64,000 nucleotides of DNA from Calvatia gigantea (taxonomy: Eukaryota > Basidiomycota > Agaricomycetes > Agaricales > Lycoperdaceae). Location: the NCBI GenBank assembly GCA_025093985.1, contig JACAAK010000014.1, positions 2,170,001 to 2,234,000 of the forward strand, read 5' to 3'. The translations under genes and the position numbers were made by a program. Below are positions 23,580-34,372 of this stretch, piece after piece (the stretch's first letter is position 1; the number at the start of each line of letters is the position of its first letter). Under the pieces are notes generated by a model. It made no database searches and was not told the DNA's origin. It saw only the letters and a list, made by a program, of their open reading frames with translations.

Positions 23580-24569
23580 TCATGCCTCAGGAAGCTCATC
23601 GAAGTCTCCATTTACTACAGTGGCTGTAAGTGCTTTCTTGGTGGTGGCAATGAGGAACTTTCCATTGTTGGATCACGCTAAGAAGACAGGTGAGTGGCTT
23701 CATCCATCTTGTCAGATAGAGACTGGGATGCCATTGTATGGGAAGTTGGTGGTGGTGGAGCTGTCCTAGTAGTTCTTGACTATCAAGTTCCAATAGTGTC
23801 AGTCCTTTTCTTGTCCTGGCAACACAGTGCAGAATCTTGCAGATGGAAGAAAAACTGATACGAGCTGTGGTGGTGTGATGGTTTTTATGAAGTGATGGAG
23901 GGCATTGACTTCTTCTTTCATAGAGACCGTAGTTTCTTTGTCCATGGGGGTGTTGGCATGGGTCGGTGGTGTGAGGTTAACAGTGTTGTGCAATTTGGAG
24001 AGGGTGATATGAATCCTGTCGACCAGGGTGTTGATGTCAGGGTCCTCATTTGACTTGTCTCTCCCAAGCAGCTTCATGGCTATGTCAGCAAGCTTGAGGA
24101 ATATGTTAGTGATGTCGAGGTGGTTAAAGACCTCAAGTCCCAAGTCAATTCAGCTTTGGAGTCCTTGGACACAATCTTGTTCATTGGGGGTGAGAGTGGA
24201 CTGGTCTAGTGCTTGGAAGATGGTGGGGATGTGTTGATTGGTGAAGGAGGAAGTGTTGGTGAATCCGGCATACATGTCAGCAAAGGTAATACAGGCGGTG
24301 GCAAGGGTAATGTGTTGGTTCACCACTAGTCATTTGTTCTGGGTGGTGATATTTTCGATTTCACTGTTGGTCACCTTGTCAATGTCCTTGAGTAGGGCTT
24401 TGAGGAAGCCTTGTGCTGGGGATGGCATTTTAGCGAGGTTGAAACAGGTCCCTTGGGGAGCCAGTGCTCTGCTGCTGCCTGGTTCTGGGAATGGCAGGGA
24501 TGAGATTCTGGTGGGAGTGGGGTGAACGAGGGAGTCAATAGTGATGCGGTTGGGTTGGGAGGCAGGCAT
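23580..24569 (-). pseudogene. gypsy G ORF3, broken
   Basis: Minus-strand ORF3, start at 24569, six bases after the pol stop. Open for 79 codons, then TGA where Y has Arg. Later stretches are readable: HLDITNIFLKLADIAMKLLG, MKEEVNALHHFIKT, LPGQEKD. Same layout and end as Y. Confidence 0.75.
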
Positions 24570-24575
24570 ATTTGT

Positions 24576-26412
24576 TTAGTTTCTTTGTCAGGATTGCTTG
24601 TTTGATGCTTTTTTGTGTTTTCTGCCCCCTCTTTTATGGGTATCCTCCAGATGCCTTTTTAGGTAGTCTTATATGGCATCCTTTGCATTTTCCAAATTGG
24701 ACTCCGCTGTCCACATATCTTCTTTGTTGCTATACCCCTTCCAGTGGACTAGGAATTGATATCCCCTTCCCTATCTCCTTTATCTGTGGATTTCTTCTAC
24801 TTTGTATTTCTCTTCATTGTTTATGATCACAGGGTTGGGTGCCGGTGGCTGTTTTTGACTTGGAAACTCGGCCTGATGTGCTGGTGTCAAGAGCTGTTTG
24901 TTAAACACATCATGGATGGCCCATCCATCTGGTAACCTCAGCCAATATGCTGCTTCTCCTATCCTTTCCTTAATAAGGAAAGGGCCATACCGTTTTTGGC
25001 CTAGCTTCTTTGATGCTTGATTGGTATGGATGTTTGTGTTCTCTAGCCACACCGCATTGCCTGTTTGGTAAGTCTGGATGTGGGTCTTGTTACAGTCATA
25101 TTGCTGTTTCATCTTTTCTTGGTATGTTCATAGTGCTGATGAGGTGTCGTCTCGGGCAGTCTGAAGTTCCTTTAGGAAATCCATGGCCACCGGATTGTCT
25201 GTTGGTAGTTCGTTTTTTCCTTTCCATGGGTTTCTTCCATAGTTTAGGAAAAATGGCATTGCTTGTGTTCCTCCATGTTGTTTGTCATTATATTGAAATT
25301 CTGCAACAGGGAGCCATTCTGCCCAGTTGTCTTGGTTGTAATTGCAGTACAAGCGGATGTATGTTTCTATTTCTCTGTTGATGTGCTCTGTTTGTCCATC
25401 CATCTGTGGGTAATACGCTGTTGATAGGTTGCATTCTATACCGAGTCCTCTGAATAGCTCTTTGGTAAATTCTGATGTGAATTGGGGTCCTCGGTCACTG
25501 AGTACTTTCCTCAGTAATCTGTGTAGCTTCCATATTTCATCTCAATATATCTTTGCAATGCCCTTGGATGAAATGTCTGTGGTAGTTGCTATAAGGCGTA
25601 TTATTTTTGTAAAGCAGTCTATGATGACCAGTATTACGTCTTTCCCTTTTGACTCTGGTAGTGGTCCAATCATGTCAATGCTGATTTCTTCCCAAGGTCC
25701 ATTCGGGACTGGAAGGGGGTGTAGTGGTGATTTGAGCGGTGTTATTCTTGCTTTATTCCTTTGGCAGGCTTGGCACCCTTAGATATATTTTTTCATGTCC
25801 TTTCACATTGTTGGCCACCAATAGTCGCGGTTGATTAGTTCCATCATTCTATGTTGGCCCAGATGGCCTGTGTCTGGCATGTCGTGATACTGTATTAGGA
25901 TTTCTTCTTATAGCTTTGGGTCAGGTGGGACATATGTGCTATTTTGTCTGTAGATAATTCCATGATCCTCAGTGAGCTTGGACTCCAGTTTTCTTAATTT
26001 GGTAAGAACTGTTGTGTCGTGCTGGGGCTTGTTCCAGATCTGTTCTAGGAATGTTGGTTCAAGAAATAACTCTGCTTGTAAGAGCACTGTGTTGTCTGTG
26101 TTTCTTGTTTGCAGCCAGCTTTCCTGGATCATGGTGACCAGTTTGTCTTCTTGTCCCTCTGGTATTTGGTGGATTCGGAACAATAGGTCAGCCTTTGTGT
26201 TTGTTTTTCTGGGTACATGTCGCAGTGTGAAGTCATAGTCCTGTAAGTGTAGATACCATCGAGCTTGTCATCTGTTCAGTTTTTGTGGTTCTCGGTAGTA
26301 TTTCAAATTTTCGTGGTCAGTCCAGATTTCAAATTTTTCTTCTGTGTCCAGCAGGTAGTGTCTCCATTCTTTTAGGGCATGGATGATGGCTAGTAGCTCC
26401 TTGTAGTCATCG
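24576..26412 (-). pseudogene. pol: gypsy G pol: RNase H end, integrase, chromodomain
   Basis: Minus-strand pol 3' half. From 26412 downward: RNase H end ([24 protein letters not shown]), the integrase zinc region (GHLGQHRM; CQACQRNK), core residues in ISIDMIGPLPES and LSDRGPQF and the following GQTEHINRE, then the C-terminal region and a chromodomain remnant. TGA stops replace several Arg codons. At 26412/26413 it meets Y's integrase head to head, with the palindrome GTCGAC at the junction. G's gag, protease, reverse transcriptase and 5' LTR are missing. Confidence 0.85.
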
Positions 26413-27461
26413 TCGACCGGTTCTCAAAAATGATACGACTCATAGCGACAAGGACAGATGTTTCCTCAAAGGAACTAGCACAACACTATCGAGATGAAAT
26501 ATGGAAGCTACACGGAATACCGAGGAAAGTCCTTAGTGACCGAGGACCACAGTTTGCATCCGAATTCACCGGCGAACTATTCAAAGGACTAGGGATAGAA
26601 CGAAACCTATCAACGGCCTATCACCCACAGACTGACAGACAGACAGAAAGGATTAACAGAGAAGTCGAAACATACCTGAGAATATACTGCAACTACAACC
26701 AAAACGACTGGGCGAAATGGCTACCCATGGCCGAATTCCAATACAATGACAAGAAACACACCGGTACTCAGACGACACCGTTCTACCTGAACTACGGAAG
26801 ACACCCCTGGAAAGGAAAGGAAAACGGAACGACGAACAACCCTAGCAGCACGGAGTTCCTAAAACAACTCCAGAATGCAAGAGACAACGCCACTTCCGCA
26901 CTACGATCATACCAAGAAAAGATGAAACGGACACATGATAACAGCAAGATGAACATGAGAACATATCAAACCAACGATGAGGTATGGCTGGAGAACACCA
27001 ACATCCATACCAATCAGTCATCAAAGAAGCTAGGCCAAAAAAGGTATGGGCCTTTCCGAATTAAGGAGAAAATAGGAGAAGCGGCATATCGGCTGGCGAT
27101 ACCAGAAGGATGGGCCATCCATGATGTGTTTAACGAACAGCTACTAACCCCGGCACAAAAAGCATCATTCCACATCCAGAAAGAAGCGCCAGCGCCCGAG
27201 CCAATGATCATCAACAATGAAGAAGAATACGAAGTAGAAGAAGTCCGAGGAAAACGACGAAAAGGAAGGGGATATCAATTCCTTATACACTGGAAAGGAT
27301 ATAGCAACGAAGAAGACACGTGGACAGCGGAGTCAAACTTGCAAAACGCCCAAGATGCGATAGCGGAGTACCACAAAAGGCATCCGGAGGATACCTATAA
27401 AAAGGGGGGCAAGAAATCCAGAAAAACATCAGTCAAGTCAAACCCCAGACAAAGATACTAG
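26413..27461 (+). CDS. pol: gypsy Y Pol C-terminus: integrase and chromodomain (partial)
   Basis: An open frame of about 349 codons from the junction at 26413 ([12 protein letters not shown]) to the stop at 27459-27461. It lacks the integrase zinc region and first catalytic aspartate but keeps the second aspartate ([13 protein letters not shown]) and the glutamate segment ([11 protein letters not shown]). The GPF/Y-like C-terminal part ([15 protein letters not shown]) is followed by a chromodomain near residues 270-320 ([33 protein letters not shown]). In chromoviruses this domain is thought to steer integration to modified histones (family knowledge). Basic tail. Being 5'-truncated, it is not functional on its own here. 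Confidence 0.9.
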
Positions 27462-27467
27462 ACAAAC

Positions 27468-28454
27468 ATGTCCTCCCAAGCCAACCGCATCTCCATCAAC
27501 TCCCTCGTCCACCCCAACCCGACCACAATTTCCTCAGTCCCTCTCCCAAAACCAGGCAATAGTCAAGCACCCGCACCCCAAGGCACCCGCTACAACCTCG
27601 CAACCACCCCGTCCCCAGCACAAGGACTCCTTGAGGCCCTCCTCAAAGATGTCAACAAAGCCACAAACGATGAAGTGGAAACAATCACGGCCCAGAACAA
27701 ACGACTCGCAGTAAACCGCCACATCACCCCCGCCACCGCTTGCATCACTTTTGCCGACATGTACGCCGGATTCGCCAATGCATCGTCCTCCACTAGCCAG
27801 CACATTCCCGCCATCTTCCGTGCATTAGAATTATCCACCCTCACGCCTAGCGAACAGAATCGAGTTCACAGCCTCCAGAGCCGTGTTGACCTCGCTCTAG
27901 AAGTATTCAATCACCTCGATATCGCCGACATCTTTCTAGAACTCGCAGACGTCGCTATGAACCTACTAGGACGTGACAAGACCACAGAAGACCCAGACAT
28001 CGATCAACTCATTACGCGCATCGGAATCACCCTCACTGACCTACACACCACCATCCGTTCCCCACCAACCAAACGAGCAGACACGCCCATGGACGAAGAA
28101 ACCACCGTCTCAATGAAGGAAGAAGTCAATGCACTCCGACGATTCATAAAGACCATCACCCCACCACAAATCGTATCGGTTTTTCTCCCACCAGCAAGAT
28201 TCCGCAGTGTACTACCAGGCCAAGAAAAGGACCAACATTATTGGAAAGCGATAGTCAAGAGCTATTGGGACAACTCAACCGTCACCGAGTTCCCCTTCAA
28301 CGGAGTCCCAGTCCCTATCCGTCAAGATGGCCGCAGCCACTTGCCCGTCTTCTTCGCACGCTCCAACGAAGGAAAATACCTCATCGGAGCCACCAAGAAA
28401 GCCCTCGCCGCGGCCGTAGTCAATGGAGAATTCGACGAACTTCCTGAGGCATGA
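27468..28454 (+). CDS. gypsy Y ORF3, intact, unknown function
   Basis: 328 residues, the only complete copy of a third gene carried by gypsy-I. It lies between pol and the 3' LTR; its ATG is six bases after the pol stop TAG. Features seen: a Ser/Pro/Asn-rich N-terminus (residues 1-50), a likely helical middle with Leu/Ala-rich segments (LLEALLKDVNKAT; LEVFNHLDIADIFLELAD), then a conserved C-terminal block (MKEEVNALRRFIKT, VSVFLPPARFR, GQEKDQHYWKAIVKSYW, FPFNGVPVPIRQDGRSH, NEGKYLIGATKKAL). There is no Cys/His cluster, protease motif, signal peptide or membrane helix. I do not recognise it. Six other copies keep the same ends and order, so it is an integral part of the element. Confidence 0.85.
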   Translation: MSSQANRISINSLVHPNPTTISSVPLPKPGNSQAPAPQGTRYNLATTPSPAQGLLEALLKDVNKATNDEVETITAQNKRLAVNRHITPATACITFADMYAGFANASSSTSQHIPAIFRALELSTLTPSEQNRVHSLQSRVDLALEVFNHLDIADIFLELADVAMNLLGRDKTTEDPDIDQLITRIGITLTDLHTTIRSPPTKRADTPMDEETTVSMKEEVNALRRFIKTITPPQIVSVFLPPARFRSVLPGQEKDQHYWKAIVKSYWDNSTVTEFPFNGVPVPIRQDGRSHLPVFFARSNEGKYLIGATKKALAAAVVNGEFDELPEA

Positions 28455-28472
28455 AGTCTAATTGGAGGGTAT

Positions 28473-28781
28473 TGTTATGAGTTTCCACCGATCATAACGA
28501 GTTCCGTGCTATTCTACATTCCTAACTATCCGTGTACCTGTTTCAGCTATTCTGGTTCAGCGTTCTCCGAAGACATGACTCGTACTAACTACCACGCCTT
28601 AACCGGACGTTTCATGTAGTTACTCCATCCGTTCAACCGGATGAACTCTAGATGTATTTAAGCGTACATACACCCTGTTGTATTCGGTACGCTTAACCAC
28701 CTTCTGTTCTCTTTCCCTTACTCGCCCTCAAGACTTAGCCAGAGCTGCAACCTGAGGTCTAAACCGACTAAGGTCGTAACA
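28473..28781 (+). repeat. Y 3' LTR
   Basis: 309 bp, one base different from the 5' LTR. Preceded by TTGGAGGGTAT and followed by the target copy GTGTG. Confidence 0.95.
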
Positions 28782-28786
28782 GTGTG

Positions 28787-31700
28787 GGGAACATTGAGCT
28801 CCTTGTCACCGTGAAAGGCCGCCCTGCTCACGTCGTCACTCTCCTCGATGTCAAATACTGTCCCAATGCTCGCGACAACCTCATTTCTGAGAGCCAAATG
28901 GATCGAAAAGGCCTCGAAATTTGAAAGAAGGGGGGATTGGTCCAAATTAACAAGAAGGCCGAAATCGTTATGGAAGGACATCTCCAACGAAATGGCCTCT
29001 ACCACCTCACCTGCTCTTATCCCCTCGAGACTTCACCTCCATCTTCGCTAGCCTTCGCTGCTATCTCCTCTGACATATCGTCACTGGATCTCTGGCATCG
29101 CCGACTTGGGCACCTCAATGAGGAATACCTCCGACACCTAGCTAAGCATCAGATGGTCTCCGGGCTTGATCTCAAGACCTCGGATCGACTCAATGCATGT
29201 GCAGGGTGTGCCCTCGGCAAGCATCCACAAGCTCCCTTCCCTCAGCAAGCTTTGCGACAAGCGAAACGACCCCTTGAGCGCCTTCATGCCGATCTCCAAG
29301 GCCCTTTCTCCACTTCTATTGAAGGGTACCACCATGTCCTCATTGTCATTGACGACTTTTCGAGGATGGGCTGGAAGATCTTTCTTAAGCAGAAGAGCAA
29401 TGCTCGACAACACCTCCGAGACCTCATCACCTCTCTCGAGAACCGAATTGGCAACAAAGTGGTCTATTTTCAATCAGACCGTGGTGGCAAATTTACAGGA
29501 CATGCACTCAAGTCATACTTCAAGGACAAGGGTATCACCCACGAGATGTCAGCTCCACACACTCCTCAACAAAACGGTGTAGCCGAACGATTCAATCGTA
29601 CTACTCATGAGCATGCCCTCGCCATGTTGAAGGAGGCTGGTATGGCTGATGGCTTTTGGCCTGAAGCTCACCAGTATGCTAGTGACGCTCGTAATCACAG
29701 TCCAACCAAGACACTCAACCACATCACTCCTTACCAGGCATTCTTCAATGAGAAGCCCAGTGTCTCCGCCTTCTGAATTTTCGGATCACGCTGCCATGTT
29801 CGCACACCACATGAACTTCGACGAGGAAAGCTTGATGCCCACTCTATTGAAGGGGTATTCTGTGGCTTCAATCCTGCCTCCACTTCATGGAAGATATGGA
29901 TCCCTTCGAAGAGGTCATTTCAGGTATCTCGGGACGTCATTGTCTATGAGACAGTGAACCACCCAGGTATTGATACATCTATGCCTCCTGTCACGAGTGA
30001 GGGGGTGAACATCGACGATCCCACTCATTCTCGGAGTCATCCTAACTCCATCCCTATACCTGAGGAGACTGGTTCACCTCTCCCTCGTTCATCTCCTATA
30101 CCTTCTGATCCTCCATTCACCACTCCTCCATCCATTCCTGATCCTCACCCAGCTTCTTCGACTGCTAATCCCAATCCTATTCCTTCCTCCATTCCTAATC
30201 CATCTGAGCCTCGACGAACTACCCGAATCTCTCAACCATCATGGATCAAACAAGCCAATGAGGAACAAGCAGTTAAGGAATTCGAAGCCAAGAAACAGTG
30301 TCAGAAAATATGTGAAGCTCGAGCTAATTGTCTCAACAATCCAACCTCCAAATACCAACTACCTCCTACAATTCCTGAGCACGAAGCTGTTGAGCACACT
30401 CCTGAAGGCGACCTCGCTCATATTGCCTACCTAGCTGCCTATGGCCCAGTCATTCCTCAGAGCTTTGAGGAGGCTATCACTGGACCTGATGCCGACAACT
30501 GGTGGAAAGCTATGAGGGAAGAGATATCTCTTCACTCTACTCGAGGAACCTGGAGAGCTGAGAAGATGCCGAAGGAGAGGACTGCTGTTGGTTGTCAATG
30601 GACCTACGTGATCAAGTTCGGACCTGAAGGAGAAGTACTCCGATACAAGGCTCATCTCGTTGCCCAAGGTTTCAATCAGATCCCTGGTCTCGAATATGAT
30701 GATACCTTCTCTCCTACCACTCGTCTGGAGTCAATCAAGCTCATCCTTCACCTATCCGCTACCCTTGGTTGGGAACGTACTCAAGATGATGTCACTGGTG
30801 CTTTCTTACACAGCAACCTCGACTGTATCATCTACATGAAGCAACCACCTGGCTTTGAAGATGGTACCAACAGGGCGCTACTACTCATCCGAAGTCTGTA
30901 TGGACTCAAACAAGCTGCCCGTCTCTGGTACAAGTACATGGTTGAGCGTCTTACATCTATCCACTTCAAACAGCTCCACACCGATAATGCGGTATTCTAT
31001 CACAAGCTGGAGTCTGGTACTACCATCATCGCCATCCATGTCGACAACATGTTTAGTACTTCATGCTCACAGGATGAACTCAAGCACGTTCGCTCCCAAC
31101 TTCACAAGCTCTTCGACATGAAGGAGGAGGATCCAAATTGGCTTATGGGATTTCTTCTCATTGAGGACTGTCTAGCTCGAACCATTTCCATCTCTCATCA
31201 CCAGTATATCGATACCACTCTCAAGTGATTTCATATGCAGAACTGCCATCCTACATCGCTCCCACTCGATCCTGGCTGTAAACTCTCTAAGGCTGATGGA
31301 CCTCAGACCAAGGAAGAGAAACAGCAAATGGCCAAGACTCCCTATCGTGAACTTGTAGGAGCTCTCACCTGGATATCGCTCATCTCTCACCCAGACATCG
31401 GATTTGCTGCTCGCTTCCTTGCTCAATTCAACTCCAACCCTGGACCAAAGCACTGGAAGGCTGCCCAGCATGTACTCCAATACCTTGCTGGTACTCGTGA
31501 TATTGTCCAAGTCTTGGGAGGAAAATCCAAGGATAATCGTCACCTGACCCTTACTGGCTATTCTGATGCATCTGGAGCTGAGGACCCTGACGATCGTCGA
31601 GCTGTCACTGGCTGTGTCTTTCAGATGGGTGATAAATCTATTATCACTGTCAGTAAGAAACAGCCTACAGTTGGGGACTCATCAACTGAGAGGGAATACA

Positions 31701-31923
31701 TGGCTGGAGCTTACACTGTCAAGTATGGATTATGGTTGGTTCAACTTCTAGCTGAACTGGAGATGCCCGTTTCACTTCCCATCACTGTCTATATAGATTG
31801 CACCAGCAGTATTTATCTACCAAGGAAATGACTGCCGATATTCTCACTAAGGCTCTTAAGGAGCCAGACTTCATTCATTTACGTTCTAAACTAGGTCTCC
31901 ACATACCTTCAGTCTAAGGGGGT
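28787..31923 (+). pseudogene. pol: copia2 pol (gag-pre-integrase to RNase H)
   Basis: Continuation of the copia2 frame after Y. Order: gag-pre-integrase with HHCC (LWHRRLGHLNEEYL; CAGCALGKH), integrase core with D (LHADLQGPF), D (FQSDRGGKFTG) and E (NGVAERFNRT), a Ser/Pro-rich linker (about 30040-30220), reverse transcriptase (AVGCQWTYVIKFGPEG; RTQDDVTGAFLHS; HVDNM), and RNase H (GYSDASGAEDPDD; TEREYMAGA). Three TGA stops replace expected Arg codons (28921, 29774, 31226) without changing frame. The catalytic box HVDD is HVDN. Near 31800 a deletion or shift joins VYIDCT directly to the conserved tail (STKEMTADILTKAL in another frame). Nearly complete but inactive. Confidence 0.9.
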
Positions 31924-31924
31924 G

Positions 31925-32195
31925 TGTTGGAATATAGGTAGACTTCCGTTATCTTTTTCTTACAGTAGATAATCACTTCGCTATCACGTGACATCACACT
32001 CATTCACTGGCCTCATACCTTGCACACCCTCAGTCTCATTCCATGTCGACTGAGGGTAAGCAAACCATCATTCTCCATTGTACACACTAGCTAACTCATT
32101 CCGTAGTCTATCCTAGGTAATTACACAATCTAATATAGTCTCGTTCCACGTCGACTGAGGTCTATCCTAGCCCTGCGCGTCATATCTTTCCTTTA
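31925..32195 (+). repeat. copia2 3' LTR (right end truncated or unresolved)
   Basis: Starts TGTTGGAATATAGG directly after the purine tract AAGGGGGTG, as expected for a copia 3' LTR. It contains CGTCGACTGAGG-type direct repeats (near 32044 and 32151). The block R1 begins at 32196, so the true end is uncertain. Confidence 0.7.
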
Positions 32196-33059
32196 GGTCA
32201 GTCTCCTGGTGAAGGAACACATGAAGGAGCACTACTAGGTAGTGAAACTTTTCATGGCTTAGGAGGCATTGGCAGAGAATATCAAGGTTTGGAAGGTTTA
32301 GGAAATGAACATGGTAGGAATGGAACATCTCCAGCATCATCTGGAGATGGTGGAGAAGGAAGTGAACTTTCTTCACTTCTTGGCAGATTTTTCTCTCTTT
32401 CACAATTTTCAGGCTAGTTACTGCTATCTGGCTTGGAATCAGGGCATTTGGGGAAATATCCCTCATCAAATAAGGTATTTGGTGATATAAAGATCATGTT
32501 GCCTGCCATGTGCCACATGAACACATAGTTCTTGGATTCTTTATAACTGAGGAATATCATCATCTTGGATTTTGTGGACAATTTGTTTGGGTAGATTTCA
32601 TCAGGTAGAAATATGTATGTGCTGCATCCAAACACATGGATATGGGACAAATTTGGTTTCTCCCTTGAATAACACTCAAAGGGTGTTTTCCACTGTAGAC
32701 ACTGGACTGGTGTGCAATTATACAAATGCACTGCTGTATTCAACACAAACTTCCACCACAAGTCAGGTAGACATGCCTGTAGCCTTATAGCTTGGGCTTT
32801 CTCAAGTAGGGTATAGTTTAGTCACTCTGCTCTCCTATTTTGCTAATGTGCATAGGGAGCAGTGGTCTCATGGGTGATTCCATATGTTGCAAACCATGCT
32901 GAAAGTCATTCATTGACATACTCTCCTCTATTATCAGTATGAAAATATTTGATCCACATACCAGAGAGGTTTTCTAATGTGCTAATTAGCTCAATGAGCT
33001 TCTTCAGTGCCTCAGACTTCTTTCAAAGGAGGACAATGTGCGCTGTAATGGCAAAGCCA
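32196..33059 (-). pseudogene. copia1 integrase fragment, copy B
   Basis: Second copy of the sequence at 16706-17570: the integrase core and C-terminal region of copia1 on the minus strand (readable from 32761 to 32414). The reverse transcriptase part present in copy A is absent here because the block starts at 32196. Confidence 0.8.
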
Positions 33060-34133
33060 TTTTCACACTTGAAAATCACTAATCTAAGGCATACAAGCCT
33101 AATCTAACAATTACATCAAACCTTTCTGTAGTAGTACAACCTAATCTAAAAGCCCAACAGTATAATAAAAGAGTACTTGATTACTGTAGAATATTATGGC
33201 CATTGATGATGGATAGTGACAGCTACAGGATGACCACTGTGCTTAACTAAAAGCAATTTTAACAGTGTACCATATGACTAGTCATGATTCTGGCCAGACC
33301 AGGTAGTAAAACCATTCCAATGCATCTATACAGAGCTATGGGACCCCTCCAATGAGTCTAGACTCAAGAAATAAGTCTGACATGCTTAATCTAAAAGGAT
33401 GATCAGCATGTTCACAAGGAAATGCCACCATTGTTAGATTAATGAACATCACTCAGCACTAATGACGTATATGGACCCATTTGTATACAATCCACAGGGA
33501 CATATAGGAGGACAATTTATGTGACATCTGAAATCTCAGATGTTCTACATATGTATTTAGAGAAGAATGCAGAACCAGAGAACAGGCTAGAATATAGCCC
33601 AGAACAAACAGATACCCAGAATCTTCATATATTTCCAATATTTCACTAATCTAATAGGCTATGGCTCTCTTGGCACATGATCTAATCTACCAGTTTGTAC
33701 CTTGCTTGATAATATGTTCCTAGTCATGTAATCATTATCTTGTCATAACAAGTACCCAAATAATATATAAACCCCCTCTGAGGTGTCGGATGTGGCAAGG
33801 AACCTACTAGCTATTGTCCAGCCTTCAGAGTACAGTGAAAAGTGATCTATTGTGCCTGAGTGAAGCAAAGTAATAAATTCTTTTGAGATTAACTAGATTA
33901 AGTGACTTGAGCTAAGGTTGAGACCTTTTTAATCTAAGAAGAAGACCTCAGGCTTACTTGTAAAGTGAGCTTAGATTAAGAGCATATTGCATTGCTATAC
34001 CCTGGTACTTGGAGTATCACAAGTGTAGGACAGTGCACTTCTGGTCATTGACTTGATAAGGGTGAATCTTAGGGAGTACCTGAGGTTCTGTATCTTGTTG
34101 ACTTCTTAGATAAGGGACACAAGTTGCACTTTT
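32196..34133 (+). repeat. direct duplication block R1, right copy
   Basis: 1938 bp matching 16706-18639 at about 99%. It continues without a break into sequence that is missing from the left copy. Confidence 0.9.
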
Positions 34134-34371
34134 TACAGTGTAACTTGACTTTACTCTTCTTAGTGAAGGTAGTTAGCTATTCTAGTATTCTCTACACATC
34201 GTTGTTTTGTGTTACTTTGTGAAATTGTCCCTTATATTGTCAGATTGCCTCCCCATGAACTTGCCTTGTGCAGAAATCTTTAAAATATCTATTCCATCAG
34301 CTTAATCTAAGCTGTATATCCCTATCACACTTAGTATTCTATTTCTGCCTCTTTAGCACATGAGAAGAGAA
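33060..34371. mobile_element. unknown 1.3-kb non-coding insertion in copia1 integrase (copy B, full)
   Basis: About 1.3 kb splitting the copia1 integrase between the NNFSS and TAHIVLL parts. No ORF of note. The motif AATCTAA, or TTAGATT on the other strand, occurs about ten times (for example near 33082, 33100, 33143, 33388, 33434, 33650, 33685, 33895, 33932, 33971, 34311), mostly towards both ends. The left end carries the hairpin ATGGC-AAA-GCCAT. No target duplication found. Clustered motifs in both orientations suggest a non-autonomous DNA transposon, but the class is unresolved. Confidence 0.5.
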
Positions 34372-34372
34372 G

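Larger units (their letters stand above)
19737..28781 (+). mobile_element. gypsy Y, youngest gypsy-I element, with replaced middle
   Basis: Two 309-bp LTRs that differ at one base (A or G in CC[A/G]GACG), flanked by the perfect target duplication GTGTG (19732-19736 and 28782-28786), inserted into the copia2 protease region. gag, integrase end, chromodomain and ORF3 are open. Between 21405 and 26412 the protease, reverse transcriptase, RNase H and first half of integrase are absent and other elements lie there instead. The element is CpG-rich compared with every other copy. Confidence 0.9.

Noticed and set aside
27468..28454. Env-like gene
   Set aside because: No signal peptide, membrane helix or fusion-type hydrophobic segment visible.
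33060..34371. Helitron
   Set aside because: A hairpin end and lack of target duplication fit, but the expected TC start and CTRR end are not found.
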